Below, piece by piece: positions 15,359 to 23,979 of a stretch of DNA of 64,000 nucleotides. Source of the DNA: Bog-756 sp963730685 (GTDB taxonomy: Bacteria; Actinomycetota; Acidimicrobiia; Acidimicrobiales; RAAP-2); the NCBI GenBank assembly GCA_963730685.1, contig CAVSSP010000001.1, positions 1,798,001 through 1,862,000 of the forward strand, written 5' to 3'. The position numbers and the translations under genes are program-made. Within the stretch, counting starts at the first letter, position 1. Each line of letters begins with the position of its first letter. The notes below the pieces were generated by a model that saw only the letters and a program-made list of their open reading frames with translations, did no database searches and had not been told where the DNA came from.

Positions 15359-17410
15359 ATGGCCAGTTGGCGGGGGTGGGTGGCGCGCGGCTCCACGGAG
15401 GCCGCCTCCGTCACCAGCGACCGGTTGGACGCCTCCGCTGCGCCCCGGAACCGACTCTTCCCGAAGACGCGGTCGTGGTTCGCCCTCGACGCCCCGCTCG
15501 AGCTCCTCAGCCCGCTCTCGGTCCTCCGGGTCCTGTTCGCCATGGCCGTCGTCGTATGGCCGGCGGTCGGATTGACCGAACCGTTGTCCCGTTGGGGCCT
15601 CATCGGGACGGCCGCCATCGCCGCCATGACCACCGGCGTGTGGATCGGCCTCCTGATGGTGAAGAAGGTCGACCTCCATGTGAGCGCGGTACTGGTCGGC
15701 TATTGGACCGGGTCGGCGGGTGTGCTGGTCTGGTGCGCGCACGGGGGAGCGGCAGTCGGCGCGTTCTTCTTGTACCTGGTGCCCGTCTCGGCATTCGCAG
15801 CGCTGTTCTTTGCCCGACGCGCCGTCTTGATCCAGCAGCTGGGAGCGGTGGTCGTCCTGTGGATCGCCCTGTCCCCGACACAGGGGCCGGCGCGCGCCCT
15901 GCTGATCGCCGTGACCGGGTGTGTGGCCCTGGCTGTTGCGCCGGCCACGGTGCTCATCCTGGCCCGGTCGGCCCGGCGTCACGACATCGTCGATCCTGAC
16001 ACCGGGTTGCCCAACGGATTCGGCCTGGCCCGCCGGCTCGAGGCCCAGAACCACCTCTCCTTCCTGGTCGCCGTGGTGGTACTGGACGGCATCGCCGACG
16101 CCCGGGAGGCATTGGGCTACCAGGTCGGGACCGAGCTGCTGCGCCGGGCGGTCGAGGACCTCGGGCAGGTGATCCCGTCCGACGCGGTCATCGGCCGGGT
16201 GGCGGGCGACGAACTGGTGATCACCGTGAGCCTCCCGGGTGGTGACGCTGTCGACCCGGTTTCCCCACCGGTCCCCGGCGGCCTTCCGGGAGGTGGCGAC
16301 CGGACCGGCCCTCTTCCGGTGTCGGTGCTTCCTGCATCGGTCGTCGAGTCCGGGCGGGCCCTGGCCGACACGCTGGTCAAGGCCATTGCCGCCGGGCGCT
16401 ACCGGGTGGGCGTCACCGAGGTGCCGCTGCGTGCCACGGTGGGGCTGTCCGGTGCACCCTGGGACGGCACCTCGGTGTCCGAGCTCGTCCGTCGGGCGTC
16501 GATCAGTGCCCACCGCGCCGCCGACGAGGGGGTGTCCACGAAACACTGGGACGGCGACCGCGGGGCGCTCACGGTGGCCGACTTCGAACTCCTGGGAGAC
16601 CTTCGCTCGGCAGCCGAGCGGGGCGAGCTCACATTGGCCTACCAGCCCCAGATCTCGGCAATCACGGGCCGGCCGTCCGCGGTCGAGGCTCTCCTCCGGT
16701 GGGAGAGCCCTGTGCGCGGGAGCATCTCTCCTGGCCGGTTCATCCCCCTGGCCGAACGCACCGGCCTCATCGACCGCCTCACGGAATGGGTCGTGGGCGA
16801 GGCCCTCGACGCCCAATCGAGGTGGCGGTCCAAGGGGATCGAACTGCCGGTGTCGGTCAACCTCTCGGCCAAGAGCCTTCCCTCGCCTGAGTTGGCCGAC
16901 TGGATCCTGGCCCAGGTGAGCGACCGCGGCCTGCCGACGTCGTGCCTGACCGTCGAGGTCACCGAGACCGCAGTGGCCCATCCGGACCAGGCCCTGGCCG
17001 TACTCCTGCCGCTCCACGAGCGCGGGATCCGGATCTCCATCGACGACTTCGGCACCGGCTTCACGTCGCTGGCCCAGCTGCCGTCGCTCCCCCTCGACGA
17101 GCTCAAGATCGACCAGTGCTTCGTGATGAGGCTGGCGACGTCCGCCGCCGACGATGCCATCGTGTGCACGATCGGCGAGCTGGCCAGCCGATTGGGGCTG
17201 CAGGTCGTCGCCGAAGGCGTGGAGACCGAGGAGACGGCGGCACGACTGAGGACGATCGGCATCGATCTCCTCCAGGGGTTCCTGTTCGCCAGGCCGATGT
17301 CGGAAGCAGAGCTACTTCTGTTCGTGGCCGGTCCTGGCCCGGCGCCAGCATCGCTTCCCAAGATGATCGCCCGACCGTTGCCGGCCGCCAAGCCCCGGTC
17401 GACTGTCTGA
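15359..17410 (+). CDS. Membrane-anchored EAL protein with degenerate GGDEF domain
   Basis: 683 residues. About six hydrophobic helices in the first 200 residues (for example LSVLRVLFAMAVVVWPAVG and GAFFLYLVPVSAFAALFFA) form a membrane sensor. A GGDEF-like domain follows whose signature is RVAGDELVIT, so the first Gly is Ala and the Phe is Leu; cyclase activity is doubtful. The EAL domain is intact: VEALLRWESP, DDFGTGFTSLAQL and LKIDQCFV. The likely net role is c-di-GMP hydrolysis at the membrane. The start at 15359 is a judgement; the frame stays open back to 15176 through a 9-bp repeat. It is divergent from the DHA2 exporter. Confidence 0.9.
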   Translation: MASWRGWVARGSTEAASVTSDRLDASAAPRNRLFPKTRSWFALDAPLELLSPLSVLRVLFAMAVVVWPAVGLTEPLSRWGLIGTAAIAAMTTGVWIGLLMVKKVDLHVSAVLVGYWTGSAGVLVWCAHGGAAVGAFFLYLVPVSAFAALFFARRAVLIQQLGAVVVLWIALSPTQGPARALLIAVTGCVALAVAPATVLILARSARRHDIVDPDTGLPNGFGLARRLEAQNHLSFLVAVVVLDGIADAREALGYQVGTELLRRAVEDLGQVIPSDAVIGRVAGDELVITVSLPGGDAVDPVSPPVPGGLPGGGDRTGPLPVSVLPASVVESGRALADTLVKAIAAGRYRVGVTEVPLRATVGLSGAPWDGTSVSELVRRASISAHRAADEGVSTKHWDGDRGALTVADFELLGDLRSAAERGELTLAYQPQISAITGRPSAVEALLRWESPVRGSISPGRFIPLAERTGLIDRLTEWVVGEALDAQSRWRSKGIELPVSVNLSAKSLPSPELADWILAQVSDRGLPTSCLTVEVTETAVAHPDQALAVLLPLHERGIRISIDDFGTGFTSLAQLPSLPLDELKIDQCFVMRLATSAADDAIVCTIGELASRLGLQVVAEGVETEETAARLRTIGIDLLQGFLFARPMSEAELLLFVAGPGPAPASLPKMIARPLPAAKPRSTV

Positions 17411-17469
17411 GCGGCCTGCTTGCCTGGTCGAGACGGCGTCACGCGGTCGGCGCCACGCCGCTACCTCGA

Positions 17470-18777
17470 TCAGGGCCGCCGACCCTCGGGCATCAGATCG
17501 CCCGATCCCCACTGTCCCAGCGAGTTGAGCTGCACGTGGTCACCGGTGGCTTCGACGATCTGGTTGCCGCCGACGTAGATGGCCGTGTGGTAGACGCTGG
17601 TCCAGTCGGTCTGGCTCGATCCCCAAAAGACCAGGTCGCCTGTGCGGAGGCTGGTGATCGGGACGGGTGTCCCAGCGGTGTGGTACTGGTCGTCGGCAAC
17701 CCGGGCGAATCGGACGCCGACACTGGACCAGGAGGCGAGCGCCAGCCCGGAGCAGTCGTAGCCCACCGGCCCGTTTCCGCCCCAGATGTAGGGCTTCCCG
17801 AGTTGCCGGAATGCGAACAGGACTGCCTGGTCCCCGGGATTGGCCGGGACGAAGAGGAGGGCCGACGGGGGAGGCGGGTGGGTGGCTGCGTCCCCGAACG
17901 GCGTGGCCGTGCCGTTCTGCTGGACGATCCAGTATCCGTGTCCCGAACCGGTCGCCACGATCTGCTCGACCGGGTCGCCCGGGGTTGTCGCCGTGGAGCC
18001 GTAGTACTTGGCGTCACCGAAGGCGAACACCCCCCCGTCGGCAGCCACGAGCCAGTAGCCGGCGCCATCGGGGGTCGCCACCATCCCGGCGATCGGCTGA
18101 TTGAGGGCCAGGGATCCGGTGGACCCATAGAAGGTGGCGTCACCGAAGGAGAACACGCCACCGTCGCTGGCCACCAGCCAGTAGCCGCCCCCGTCAGGGG
18201 TGACAGCCATACCGACGATCGGCCTGTTGAGGGCGAGGGCACCGGTGGAGCCGTGGAAGGTGGCATCGCCGAAGGAGAAGATGCCTCCGTCGGAGGCGAC
18301 CATCCAATAGCCCTTCTGGTCGGGAGTGGCAGCCATACCGACCACCGGCCGGTTGAGATGGAGGTTTCCGGTGGACCCGAAGAAGGTGGCGTCGCCGTAG
18401 GAGAAGATCCCCCCGTCGGAGGCGACCATCCAGTAGCCCTGGTCGTCGGCGGTGGGAACGATGGTCACCACGGGACGGTTGAGCGGGACACCGGGGGACC
18501 CGTAGCTCGGGAGACCGAACGAGTACACAGCTCCAGAGCGGGTGGCCAGCCAGAACTTGTGGTCGACGCCGTTGGCGCTCCCCGCACTGTCAGCGGCTCC
18601 CGGGGTCACCGGACCCGCAGTAGCCGGCGATGCCCCGGCCGAGGATGCCCCGGACGGCGATGCCCCGGCCAGCGATGCCCCGGGCAGTGATGCCGTGGCG
18701 ATGAGTGCCACCACACCGGCTGTCACCAGACGTATCGCGTGACGCGATCGTCCACCATCAGTGCGTCCTTGCCCCAT
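17470..18777 (-). CDS. Secreted NlpC/P60 peptidoglycan endopeptidase with GYWxVASDGG repeats
   Basis: 435 residues. The signal-peptide region (HAIRLVTAGVVALIATASL) is followed by an Ala/Ser/Gly linker encoded by 15-bp DNA repeats. Then come about six 42-residue repeats of the type GYWMVASDGGIFSYGDATF, probably a beta-propeller-like cell-surface module common in Acidimicrobiia. The C-terminal C40 domain has GYDCSGLALASW (catalytic Cys), VYHTAIYVGG (His) and a later polar residue near EATGDHV. It should cleave peptide stems of peptidoglycan outside the membrane. The start at 18777 has GAGGGG upstream. The 5' region is strikingly AT-rich for this genome. Confidence 0.92.
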   Translation of the reverse strand: MGQGRTDGGRSRHAIRLVTAGVVALIATASLPGASLAGASPSGASSAGASPATAGPVTPGAADSAGSANGVDHKFWLATRSGAVYSFGLPSYGSPGVPLNRPVVTIVPTADDQGYWMVASDGGIFSYGDATFFGSTGNLHLNRPVVGMAATPDQKGYWMVASDGGIFSFGDATFHGSTGALALNRPIVGMAVTPDGGGYWLVASDGGVFSFGDATFYGSTGSLALNQPIAGMVATPDGAGYWLVAADGGVFAFGDAKYYGSTATTPGDPVEQIVATGSGHGYWIVQQNGTATPFGDAATHPPPPSALLFVPANPGDQAVLFAFRQLGKPYIWGGNGPVGYDCSGLALASWSSVGVRFARVADDQYHTAGTPVPITSLRTGDLVFWGSSQTDWTSVYHTAIYVGGNQIVEATGDHVQLNSLGQWGSGDLMPEGRRP

Positions 18778-18920
18778 CCCACTGCCCCTCGTATTGATGA
18801 AGTACTCTGAGTAGTCAGTATCTCACGGAAAGTGGTAATTGGGCAACGTGAGGGCCGTACCTCCGGCGTCGACATCTGCAACTTACGTACTGTTGGTCTG
18901 TTATTTAGAAAATTGATCGC
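18778..18920 (-). promoter_or_regulatory. AT-rich upstream region of the NlpC/P60 gene
   Basis: Roughly half AT within a 70% GC genome, so promoter or leader function is likely. On the minus strand TTGCCC, about 18 bases and GATACT is a weak -35/-10 candidate. I compared it by eye with the c-di-AMP (ydaO) riboswitch found before many NlpC/P60 genes and saw no match. Confidence 0.35.
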
Positions 18921-18980
18921 CCGGCGCCCACCCCGCACCCCGGCCGGCGCCCACCCCGCACCCCGGCCGGCGCCCACCCC
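18921..18980. repeat. 23-bp tandem repeat, 2.6 copies
   Basis: Unit CCGGCGCCCACCCCGCACCCCGG at 18921-18943 and 18944-18966, with a 14-bp partial third copy; its first 20 bases are CCGGCGCCCACCCCGCACCC. It begins 58 bp beyond the stop of the Baeyer-Villiger monooxygenase gene. Confidence 0.9.
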
Positions 18981-19037
18981 GCCGAAAGCCCCGACTACCC
19001 GGGCCGCCGGCGCTCCGGTCGCCGAAGCTCGCGCCGA

Positions 19038-20981
19038 TCAGGGTGTGAGCAGGAAATCGTCCAGCTCTGGAGCCCGGGTCCAGGACCAGTAGTCCACCAG
19101 GCGCCACGGCGACAGGATGTAGATCCGGCCTTCGGAATTCCGGTACCAACTGCTTCGGATCGAAGGGTGGCTCCACACCATGGTGTCCAATTCGGCCTGG
19201 AGACGCTCGTTGTACTCGTCGTGAACTTCGAGACGGCACTCGATGGAGCGATGGCCGCCGGCAAGCAGGGCGCCCAGGCAGCCCATGATGTAACGGATCT
19301 GGCACTCGGAGTGGAAGACGAGGCTGCCCCCGTGGGCCAGGTTGGTGGCCGGCCCGTACATGCAGAAGAGATTGGGGAAGTTGGGGACGGTGATGCCCAG
19401 GTAGGCCGTGGGCCGTTCGCCCCACTGCTCGGCCAGGCTCACCCCGCCGCGTCCGATGATCTCCATCGGCCACAGGTAGCGGTTGGCGTGGAAGCCGGTG
19501 GCGTAGATGATGACGTCGAAGGGTCGTTCGACACCGTCCGCCCCGATGATGCCGGCCGGGGTGATTTCGTCGATCGGGTCGGTGATCAGGTCGACATTGT
19601 CCCGGACGAGGGCACCGAGCCAGCTGCCGTTGTCCTGCAACGTCCGTTTGCCGAGGCAGACGTAGTCGGGGATGACCTTGGCCAGCAACGTCTCGTCGTC
19701 CCCGATCTGGTCGGCCATCCACTGGGTGAACACTTGGCGGGCGGCGTCGTTGATGGCGCTGATGGACTCGGACTGGTCCGGCCACTCCGGGTCGACCCGC
19801 ATGGCCGGCAATCCACCGTCGCAGGCCGGCCAGAACAGGAGGAACCGGTACCACCGGCCGTAGTAGGGAAGGTGCTCGAATGCCCAGCGGGCACCCTGAC
19901 CCACCTGGTCGTGGTAGTGCGGATTGGGGAACATCCAGGGAGCGGATCTCTGGAAGACCGACAGGTGGGCCACCTCGCCGGCGATGGTGGGCACGATCTG
20001 GAATGCGCTGGCTCCGGTCCCGACCACGGCCACCCGTTTGCCGGCCAGCTCGGTACCCTCGATCCATTGGGCCGAGTGCATCGACACTCCCCCGAAGCGG
20101 TCACGCCCGGGAATGTCGGGAAGCTTGGGTCGGTTGAGCTGGCCCACCGCGCTGATCACCGCGTCGGCGTCGACGAAGGTCGTGGTACCGTCGCCGCGGA
20201 GCAGCTCCACCGACCACCGGGCCCTGCCCTCGTCCCAGCGTGCCCGCACCACCTCGGTGTCGAGGGCGAGATGGTCGGCGATCCCGTAGTCGTACATGCA
20301 CCGTTCGAAGTACGCCTGGAGCTCGGGTTGTCGGGCGAAGAACTCGGACCACTCGTTGTTGGGAGCGAACGAGTAGCAGTAGAAGTGGTTGCCGACGTCG
20401 ACCCGGCAGCCCGGATACCGGTTCTCCCACCAGGTGCCTCCGACTCCGGCGTTCTTCTCGACCACGGTGAAGGGAATCCCGGCCCGGGCCAGTCGGATGG
20501 CCGCCAACAGTCCCGACATGCCGGCCCCGATCACCACCACGTGGAACCGCTCCCTCGCCTCCGAGGGTACGTCGTCGATCCAGTGCAGGTCGCGCACGTC
20601 CGAGCCGTCGAGCTCCAACTCCTCGAGCATCATCTCCACGTACTCGTCCGGGACTTCCTGGGCCACCAGCACGTTCATCATCTCGTGGATCAGCTCGGGC
20701 CCGGGTGGTGGCGGCAGGACGCACCCCCGATCGCGGTAGGCCGCGATGACCTCGACCGCCTTGGCCCGCACCGCAGCCTGGTCCTCTGGGGCCATGAACC
20801 CCTGGACCTCGTTGAGGTAGATGCCGACCGGGCGTGGATCGTGGCGGAGGATCGAAGGGTCACCGCTCATGTGGACCATGGACATCATGAGGGCGGGGAT
20901 GCTGACGTCTTCGAGGGCGCGGGCGATGGCGTCATCGTCGTCCGTGATCGCCGTCAGCCCCAGATGGCTCGAAGACGTCAT
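19038..20981 (-). CDS. Type I Baeyer-Villiger flavin monooxygenase
   Basis: 647 residues. An unusual 145-residue N-terminal helical region precedes the FAD Rossmann motif VVVIGAGMSGLLAAIRLARA. The type I BVMO fingerprint FxGxxxHxxxW is met exactly by FGGVSMHSAQW, and the NADPH site is VAVVGTGASAFQIVP. It should insert oxygen next to a carbonyl of a ketone, possibly a steroid or other lipid, using NADPH, O2 and FAD. The N-terminal extension occurs in other actinobacterial long BVMOs. The start at 20981 has a GAGGAGAG Shine-Dalgarno; the frame further upstream is non-coding. It is divergent from an esterase and an SDR, a natural partner set. Confidence 0.92.
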   Translation of the reverse strand: MTSSSHLGLTAITDDDDAIARALEDVSIPALMMSMVHMSGDPSILRHDPRPVGIYLNEVQGFMAPEDQAAVRAKAVEVIAAYRDRGCVLPPPPGPELIHEMMNVLVAQEVPDEYVEMMLEELELDGSDVRDLHWIDDVPSEARERFHVVVIGAGMSGLLAAIRLARAGIPFTVVEKNAGVGGTWWENRYPGCRVDVGNHFYCYSFAPNNEWSEFFARQPELQAYFERCMYDYGIADHLALDTEVVRARWDEGRARWSVELLRGDGTTTFVDADAVISAVGQLNRPKLPDIPGRDRFGGVSMHSAQWIEGTELAGKRVAVVGTGASAFQIVPTIAGEVAHLSVFQRSAPWMFPNPHYHDQVGQGARWAFEHLPYYGRWYRFLLFWPACDGGLPAMRVDPEWPDQSESISAINDAARQVFTQWMADQIGDDETLLAKVIPDYVCLGKRTLQDNGSWLGALVRDNVDLITDPIDEITPAGIIGADGVERPFDVIIYATGFHANRYLWPMEIIGRGGVSLAEQWGERPTAYLGITVPNFPNLFCMYGPATNLAHGGSLVFHSECQIRYIMGCLGALLAGGHRSIECRLEVHDEYNERLQAELDTMVWSHPSIRSSWYRNSEGRIYILSPWRLVDYWSWTRAPELDDFLLTP

Positions 20982-21158
20982 CGTGGTGCACTCTCCTCTC
21001 GTCGGCACGAGGCCCGCCCGATCCGGGTCGCGCGCACCGCTCGCGGATGCGGTTGCGAGCGGGTGACACACTAGGACACGGTGACCATCTACCGTGGTGC
21101 CGCAGAATCCGGACGCTGAGGTGATGGTCCGGCGACCGCACGATCCAAGGGGGAGCCG

Positions 21159-22064
21159 ATGGGTACGCATCCGGGCGTGGAGATGATCAGCGCCTTCATC
21201 ACTGACTCCGGCGTGATGTCGGGCACGATCCTCGAGCAGCGGGAGGCGATGAACCGGGCCGTCGGCGCGGCTGCTCCTCCTGAAGGGGTGGCCGTCCGGG
21301 TAGCGACACTCGGCGGTCGACCCGCCGAGTGGATCAGCCCCGAGGAGGCGCCCGATGACGCCGTGGTGTTGTATCTCCACGGCGGGGGGTACTGCCTCGG
21401 ATCCCTCGGCACGCACCGTGAACTGGCAGCTCGGATTGCCGTCGCCACCGGGTGCCCGGTCGTCACCATCGACTACCGGCTCGGACCTGAGCACCCGTTC
21501 CCGGCTGCCGTCGACGATGCCTGTGCGGCCTATGCGGAGCTGGTCGGCTCCGGAATCCCGCCGGAGCGCATCGCCGTCGCCGGCGACTCGGCGGGCGGTG
21601 GGCTCACCCTCGCCGTCCTGTTGGCGCTGCGAGGGAGCCGCACATCACTGCCGGCTGCCGGTGTCTGTCTGTCACCGTGGGCCGACCTGACCCAGAGCGC
21701 GCCCACCTACGCCACGTTGTCCGACGTCGACCCGATGGTCTCGAAGGAGGGGCTCGACATCATGGCCGAGGCCTACCTCGGCGGAGCCGACGCCCGTTCC
21801 GAGCTGGCCTCGCCGCTGTTCGCCTCCGATCTCGGGGGCCTGCCTCCCATCCGCCTGGAGGTCGGCGGCAACGAGGTGCTCTTGGACGACACCCTCCGGT
21901 TGGCGGAGCGGCTCGAGGCCGACGGGGGCGATGTGACAGTGACGGTGTGGCCCGACCTGGTCCACGTGTTCCAGGCGTTTCCGGGCAGCCTCGTCCCCGA
22001 AGCGGACCAGAGCATCAGCGCCGTCGGGTCCTACCTGGCCAGCCACCTCGGGCTGTCACGATGA
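21159..22064 (+). CDS. Alpha/beta hydrolase fold-3 esterase (HSL family)
   Basis: 301 residues. Hormone-sensitive-lipase family: oxyanion-hole motif LYLHGGGYCLGS, nucleophile elbow AVAGDSAGGGLTLA, catalytic Asp near EVLLDDTLRL and His in LVHVFQAFPG. It hydrolyses short acyl esters in the cytosol, and could cleave the ester made by the divergent Baeyer-Villiger monooxygenase (inference from context). AAGGGGG precedes the ATG. The SDR gene follows 121 bp later on the same strand. The order and families resemble LipR of the M. tuberculosis mymA operon. Confidence 0.92.
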   Translation: MGTHPGVEMISAFITDSGVMSGTILEQREAMNRAVGAAAPPEGVAVRVATLGGRPAEWISPEEAPDDAVVLYLHGGGYCLGSLGTHRELAARIAVATGCPVVTIDYRLGPEHPFPAAVDDACAAYAELVGSGIPPERIAVAGDSAGGGLTLAVLLALRGSRTSLPAAGVCLSPWADLTQSAPTYATLSDVDPMVSKEGLDIMAEAYLGGADARSELASPLFASDLGGLPPIRLEVGGNEVLLDDTLRLAERLEADGGDVTVTVWPDLVHVFQAFPGSLVPEADQSISAVGSYLASHLGLSR

Positions 22065-22185
22065 GGTCGCGGCCGGCCGCCCGGGCGCCCGGCGCCGCCG
22101 AGGGGGCACCCACGCCGACAACCTAGGGAAGCGCCAGGTAACGGGACGTGCCCCGTAGTGGGACAAAGGACAAGGGAGTGGATCG

Positions 22186-23028
22186 ATGCAGGAGTTCAAC
22201 GGGAGGACCGCCGTCGTGACCGGCGCGGGGAGCGGTATCGGGCGCGCTCTGGCGTTGGCATTCGCCGACGAGGGGATGCGCGTGGCACTGGCCGACCTCG
22301 AGGAGCCGGCGCTGAAGGAGACAGTGGAGTTGATCGAGTCGGCACGCCCTGGCGCTGACGTGCTGTCCGACGTCTGCGACGTGAGCCGGGCGGACGAGGT
22401 CGACGCCCTGGCTGATGCCGTGTTCGACCGGTGGGGGGAGGTCCACGTCCTCTGCAACAACGCCGGGGTGTTCGTCGGCGGGGTGATCTGGGACCGCCCG
22501 GCTGAGGACTTCGAGTTCGTGCTCGGCGCCAATCTGTGGGGGATCCTGAACGGGATCCGCTCCTTCGTGCCGCGGATGATCGCCCAGGGCACCGAAGGGC
22601 ACGTCGTCAACACCTCCTCGGTGGCCGGCTTGTTCGGTGCACCGTTCGAAGCCCCCTACGCCGTGTCCAAGTTCGCCGCATTCGCCGCCACGGAGTCGTT
22701 GGCCAATGATCTCCAGGCAACGGGATCGTTGATCAAGGCGTCGGTGCTCTGTCCGGGAATGATCACCACCAACATCGTCGACTCGAACCGTCACCGCCCC
22801 GACCGTCTGGCCACCGAGTTCACCGAAGACCAGAAGTTCGTGACGGGCTATCTGGCCCAGGCGGTGGCCGACGGGATGGCTCCCTCGGAGGTCGCCCGGA
22901 AGGTGCTCGACGCCATCCGGACCGAGACGTTCCTCATCTTCACCCACGACACCTATCCGGGACAGCTGACCACCCGGGTGGCAACGCTGGTGTCCGGGGG
23001 GCTCCCCGACATTCCCGACTTCGCCTGA
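22186..23028 (+). CDS. Short-chain dehydrogenase/reductase (SDR)
   Basis: 280 residues, classical SDR. TGAGSGIGRALALA is the cofactor glycine motif, NNAGVFVGG the structural NNAG, and NTSSVAGLFGAPFEAPYAVSK gives the catalytic Ser, Tyr and Lys. VALADLEE (Asp after beta-2) suggests NAD(H) preference. It likely oxidises an alcohol to a ketone that the neighbouring Baeyer-Villiger enzyme could use, an inference from proximity. A Shine-Dalgarno-like AAGGGAG precedes the ATG. A 20-bp duplicated sequence lies 25 bp after the stop. Confidence 0.92.
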   Translation: MQEFNGRTAVVTGAGSGIGRALALAFADEGMRVALADLEEPALKETVELIESARPGADVLSDVCDVSRADEVDALADAVFDRWGEVHVLCNNAGVFVGGVIWDRPAEDFEFVLGANLWGILNGIRSFVPRMIAQGTEGHVVNTSSVAGLFGAPFEAPYAVSKFAAFAATESLANDLQATGSLIKASVLCPGMITTNIVDSNRHRPDRLATEFTEDQKFVTGYLAQAVADGMAPSEVARKVLDAIRTETFLIFTHDTYPGQLTTRVATLVSGGLPDIPDFA

Positions 23029-23053
23029 AGAGCGGGCCACCACCCGGCCCGGC

Positions 23054-23093
23054 CCGGTCCCACACCGGCCCGGCCGGTCCCACACCGGCCCCG
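23054..23093. repeat. 20-bp direct tandem repeat, 2 copies
   Basis: Unit CCGGTCCCACACCGGCCCGG at 23054-23073 and again, with a slightly altered end, at 23074-23093. It lies between convergent SDR genes, 25 bp after the first SDR stop codon. Confidence 0.85.
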
Positions 23094-23141
23094 CGGCCCC
23101 CGGGCCCACCCCGCCCCCGGCCCGGACCCCCGGGACGGCGT

Positions 23142-23936
23142 TCAGTGAGTGGTGGCGATGCCCCCGTCGACCGGGATGATCGCTCCTGTGACGTAGGCGC
23201 CCGCCCGCGAGGCCAGGTAGATGGCGACTCCGGCCATGTCGTCGGGCCTACCGATGCGTTTGAGGGGCGCGGCGTCGGCGATGGCGTCCCCGAAGGCCTC
23301 GAGCGTGGCGGCCATCATCTTGGACTCGAACGGACCGGGCGCCACCGCGTTGACCGTGATGGTCGGAGCCAGACGCTTGGCCAGATGCCGGGTCAGCTGG
23401 TGCACCGCCGCCTTCGATGCCGAGTAGGAGTAGGACTCGAGGACCGGGACCTGGATCCCGTCGATCGAGCCGATATTGATCACCCGGGAGGGCTCGTCCG
23501 GGCCGGCGGCCGCCTCGAGCAGGGGCAGGAAGAACTTGGTGGTGTGGAAGATGCCCTGCACGTTCAGGTTGAGGACCCGGTCCCACGACGCGGTGTCGTG
23601 CTCGGAGAGCGGGGCGCCCCAGGTGGCGCCGGCGTTGTTGACCAACACGTCGACACGGGGGCGGGCGGAGGCCACGGCATCGGCCAGACCCCGGGCGCCG
23701 TCTTCGGTGGACAGGTCGGCGACGATCCCGGTGCAGGAGCCGTAGCGCGACAGATCGGCCACCGCCGCCGCCACCGCCTCCTCCTTGCGGGAGGCCACGA
23801 TGACATCCGCCCCGGCCGCCACGAACCCGCCGGCGATCATGGCCCCGATGCCACGGGTACCGCCGGTCACGACGACCGCCTTGCCCTCCACCGAGAACAG
23901 TGCCGAAGGGGAGGTGGGTGCGTTCAGCTCGCTCAT
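23142..23936 (-). CDS. Short-chain dehydrogenase/reductase (SDR), FabG-like
   Basis: 264 residues. VVTGGTRGIGAMIAGGF (cofactor), LVNNAGATWG, INIGSIDGIQ with YSYSASKAAVHQLTRH (catalytic Ser, Tyr, Lys) and a typical GAIIPVDGGIATTH end. The A-S-R-K after beta-2 (IVASRKEE) suggests NADP(H). It is probably a 3-oxoacyl or sugar/steroid ketone reductase; the substrate is unknown. The start at 23936 is chosen over 24017, since TACCGT lies 8 bases upstream. The NAD(P)-binding gene upstream is 43 bp away in the same direction. Confidence 0.9.
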   Translation of the reverse strand: MSELNAPTSPSALFSVEGKAVVVTGGTRGIGAMIAGGFVAAGADVIVASRKEEAVAAAVADLSRYGSCTGIVADLSTEDGARGLADAVASARPRVDVLVNNAGATWGAPLSEHDTASWDRVLNLNVQGIFHTTKFFLPLLEAAAGPDEPSRVINIGSIDGIQVPVLESYSYSASKAAVHQLTRHLAKRLAPTITVNAVAPGPFESKMMAATLEAFGDAIADAAPLKRIGRPDDMAGVAIYLASRAGAYVTGAIIPVDGGIATTH

Positions 23937-23979
23937 ACCGGCCGACGGTAGTGCAACGCCCAGGCCGGCGAGGGCCGGT

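Noticed and set aside
15005..17017. Long minus-strand open frame opposite the EAL gene
   Set aside because: It is an antisense shadow rich in Arg, Gly and His with no motifs; the plus strand has clear EAL and membrane segments.
18778..18920. c-di-AMP (ydaO) riboswitch before the NlpC/P60 gene
   Set aside because: The region is AT-rich and well placed, but none of the conserved ydaO sequence blocks is visible on the minus strand.
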